Below are positions 14,298-14,761 of a DNA stretch of 14,761 nucleotides, piece by piece. A model generated the notes under the pieces. The model was given only the letters and a program-made list of their open reading frames with translations. It made no database searches and was not told the DNA's origin. The number at the start of each line of letters is the position of its first letter. Positions within the stretch are counted from its first letter, which is position 1. The stretch comes from an uncultured Bacilli bacterium (GTDB lineage: Bacteria; Bacillota_I; Bacilli_A; RF39; UBA660): the NCBI GenBank assembly GCA_947632355.1, contig CANROY010000032.1, forward strand, positions 1 to 14,761, in the 5' to 3' direction. The position numbers and the translations under genes are program-made.

Positions 14298-14325
14298 GGA
14301 ACTCTATTATTAGAGTTCCTTTTTT
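14298..14325 (+). terminator. Intrinsic terminator of the candidate RNA
   Basis: A perfect 9-bp stem GGAACTCTA (14298-14306) / TAGAGTTCC (14311-14319) with a 4-nt loop is followed at once by six T residues (14320-14325). It is one of the cleanest rho-independent terminators in the window, yet no plus-strand gene precedes it for some 760 nt. This supports a non-coding transcript. Confidence 0.85.
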
Positions 14326-14384
14326 GATTTATGAGGCATTAGAAGAGCCTGGTGAAGAACAAATTTAGTAATTATTTAGAATTT

Positions 14385-14432
14385 TAAAAAAATAAAATAA
14401 AACAAAAATGACTATTACTTATGTAATAGTCA
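14385..14432 (-). terminator. Intrinsic terminator on the minus strand
   Basis: TGACTATTAC (14409-14418) and GTAATAGTCA (14423-14432) form a perfect 10-bp stem with a 4-nt loop. On the minus strand it is followed by TTTTTGTTTTATTTTATTTT (below 14409). It would stop transcription coming from the tRNA side, about 115 nt after the tRNA 3' end. Confidence 0.75.
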
Positions 14433-14499
14433 CACAGTCATTCGGTGTTAGCCGATAATAAAACTGATTAGTACTTATAAATTAATCTAGGAGTTTTCT

Positions 14500-14534
14500 A
14501 TAAATAAAACAAACCCAGTATTTATAAGGGTTCG
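14500..14534 (-). terminator. Probable first terminator after the tRNA gene
   Basis: On the minus strand CGAACCC (14534-14528) pairs with GGGTTTG (14516-14510), 7 bp with one G-U, around an 11-nt loop. TTTTATTTAT follows. It lies 14 nt after the tRNA CCA end. Confidence 0.6.
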
Positions 14535-14547
14535 TTAAATATCATTC

Positions 14548-14624
14548 TGGTAGCGCCGGGGAGATTCGAACTCTCGACCTACCGGGTATGAACCGGTTGC
14601 TCTAGCCAACTGAGCTACAGCGCC
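14548..14624 (-). tRNA. tRNA-Met (anticodon CAT)
   Basis: A 77-nt cloverleaf with encoded CCA. The acceptor starts GGCGCTG, the D arm is GCTC/GAGC, and the anticodon stem ACCGG/CCGGT holds loop TTCATAC (anticodon CAT). The T loop is TTCGAAT and the 3' end CTACCA. The anticodon stem lacks the three G-C pairs of initiator tRNA and position 1:72 is not C-A. It is therefore an elongator Met, or an Ile-CAT tRNA if lysidine-modified; similarity to Bacillus elongator tRNA-Met favours Met. Oddities are a G1-U72 wobble and an A-C mismatch in the T stem (GAGAG/CTCCC). Confidence 0.92.
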
Positions 14625-14640
14625 ATAAATGAACAATATA

Positions 14641-14669
14641 ATAATAACATAAAAAAAAAGGACTTGCAA
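14641..14669 (-). promoter_or_regulatory. Promoter of the tRNA-Met gene
   Basis: Minus-strand TTGCAA (14664-14669), a 17-bp spacer containing nine consecutive T residues, then TATTAT (14641-14646). The start would fall near 14634, ten bases before the mature tRNA end. Confidence 0.65.
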
Positions 14670-14686
14670 CAAATTTTTAATAGCCT

Positions 14687-14727
14687 AAAAATAAAATTGA
14701 AAGTTCCCGTTATATTAAAAATGGGAA
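14687..14727 (-). terminator. Possible terminator of a minus-strand gene beyond the window
   Basis: TTCCCGTT (14704-14711) and AATGGGAA (14720-14727) form an 8-bp stem with one G-T pair and an 8-nt loop. On the minus strand it is followed by CTTTCAATTTTATTTTT. It would insulate the tRNA promoter from a gene to the right. Confidence 0.4.
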
Positions 14728-14761
14728 GTAAGTCATTAAAACAAATAATAATACATGATAT

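Larger units (their letters stand above)
14187..14325 (+). ncRNA. Candidate structured RNA: two tandem units plus terminator
   Basis: The gene-free stretch 14057-14547 contains, on the plus strand, two related units (14187-14226 and 14243-14289) followed directly by an intrinsic terminator. Both units share GCATTGTGAAGA and TTCGAGGAACATAT[T/A]AGTC. Each is closed by an outer stem of different sequence: GGCTG with CAGTC (one G-U) in unit 1, and GAATAG with CTATTC in unit 2. Unit 2 has an inner hairpin TATGTTC-GAG-GAACATA. Conserved inside with differing but paired closing stems points to RNA structure. No ORF or ribosome site explains it. The 5' end is uncertain; a weak TTGATT-17-TAGATT pair lies at 14138-14166. 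I cannot match it to a known RNA class. Confidence 0.5.

Noticed and set aside
14327..14371. Short frame that might be the C-terminal end of a decayed gene
   Set aside because: Reads as a few acidic codons before TAG, with no start, upstream coding signal or similarity I can name.

Overview
The window is strongly AT-rich and reads as a chromosomal segment of a low-GC Bacillota bacterium, most like an uncultured Bacilli/Erysipelotrichia-type gut lineage. The reasons are AAGGAG and AGGTGAT ribosome-binding sites, A/T-ending codons, sigma-A type promoters (often extended -10) and the style of the small enzyme genes. TGA is used as a stop (end of the Nudix gene), so the code is standard rather than Mycoplasma-like. 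The lineage is inferred from style, not from a marker gene.

Left block (1-5300, all genes on the minus strand): a run of small soluble enzymes, read from right to left. They are a HAD-type nucleotidase-like protein, a RimJ/L-type GNAT acetyltransferase, a second HAD hydrolase broken by a frameshift, a second GNAT, a Nudix hydrolase and an S66 (MccF/LD-carboxypeptidase-like) serine peptidase. From the broken HAD to the peptidase the genes are spaced as one operon. An alpha/beta hydrolase follows under its own promoter. Between peptidase and hydrolase lies the most striking element of the window: two tandem 45-nt units (1379-1423 and 1429-1473) that differ at six bases. Those six bases form three compensatory base-pair changes in one stem. 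Each unit can fold as an H-type pseudoknot, and the pair sits between a good minus-strand promoter and a hairpin/U-rich terminator. It looks like an independent structured RNA of about 157 nt that I cannot assign to a known family.

Middle block (5300-9640): an ABC-F ATPase on the plus strand broken by two single-base homopolymer deletions, converging on a minus-strand set of HTH regulator (orphan HigA-like), intact ABC-F ATPase and cytosolic C39-like cysteine peptidase. The HTH gene is preceded by a perfect 8-4-8 inverted repeat that is its probable operator.

Right block (9640-13640, plus strand): a PlsC-like acyltransferase, then a two-gene phosphorelay operon. The first gene is a multi-TM hybrid histidine kinase with a REC domain; the second is translationally coupled and encodes HPt-REC. 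Neither has an output domain, so the relay must act on a partner outside the window or by protein contact. A strong stem-loop ends the operon.

Tail (13625-14761): a DUF433 antitoxin-like gene without a visible toxin, then a gene-free stretch with a second candidate structured RNA. That RNA has two tandem, diverged units (14187-14289) followed by a clean intrinsic terminator at 14298-14325. Beyond it are a minus-strand tRNA-Met(CAT) with a good promoter, and several terminators.

Three genes' worth of frame damage in the window (3903-3907, 5461-5465, 6381-6386) is all single-base change in A/T homopolymers, so assembly error must be excluded before calling these genes dead.
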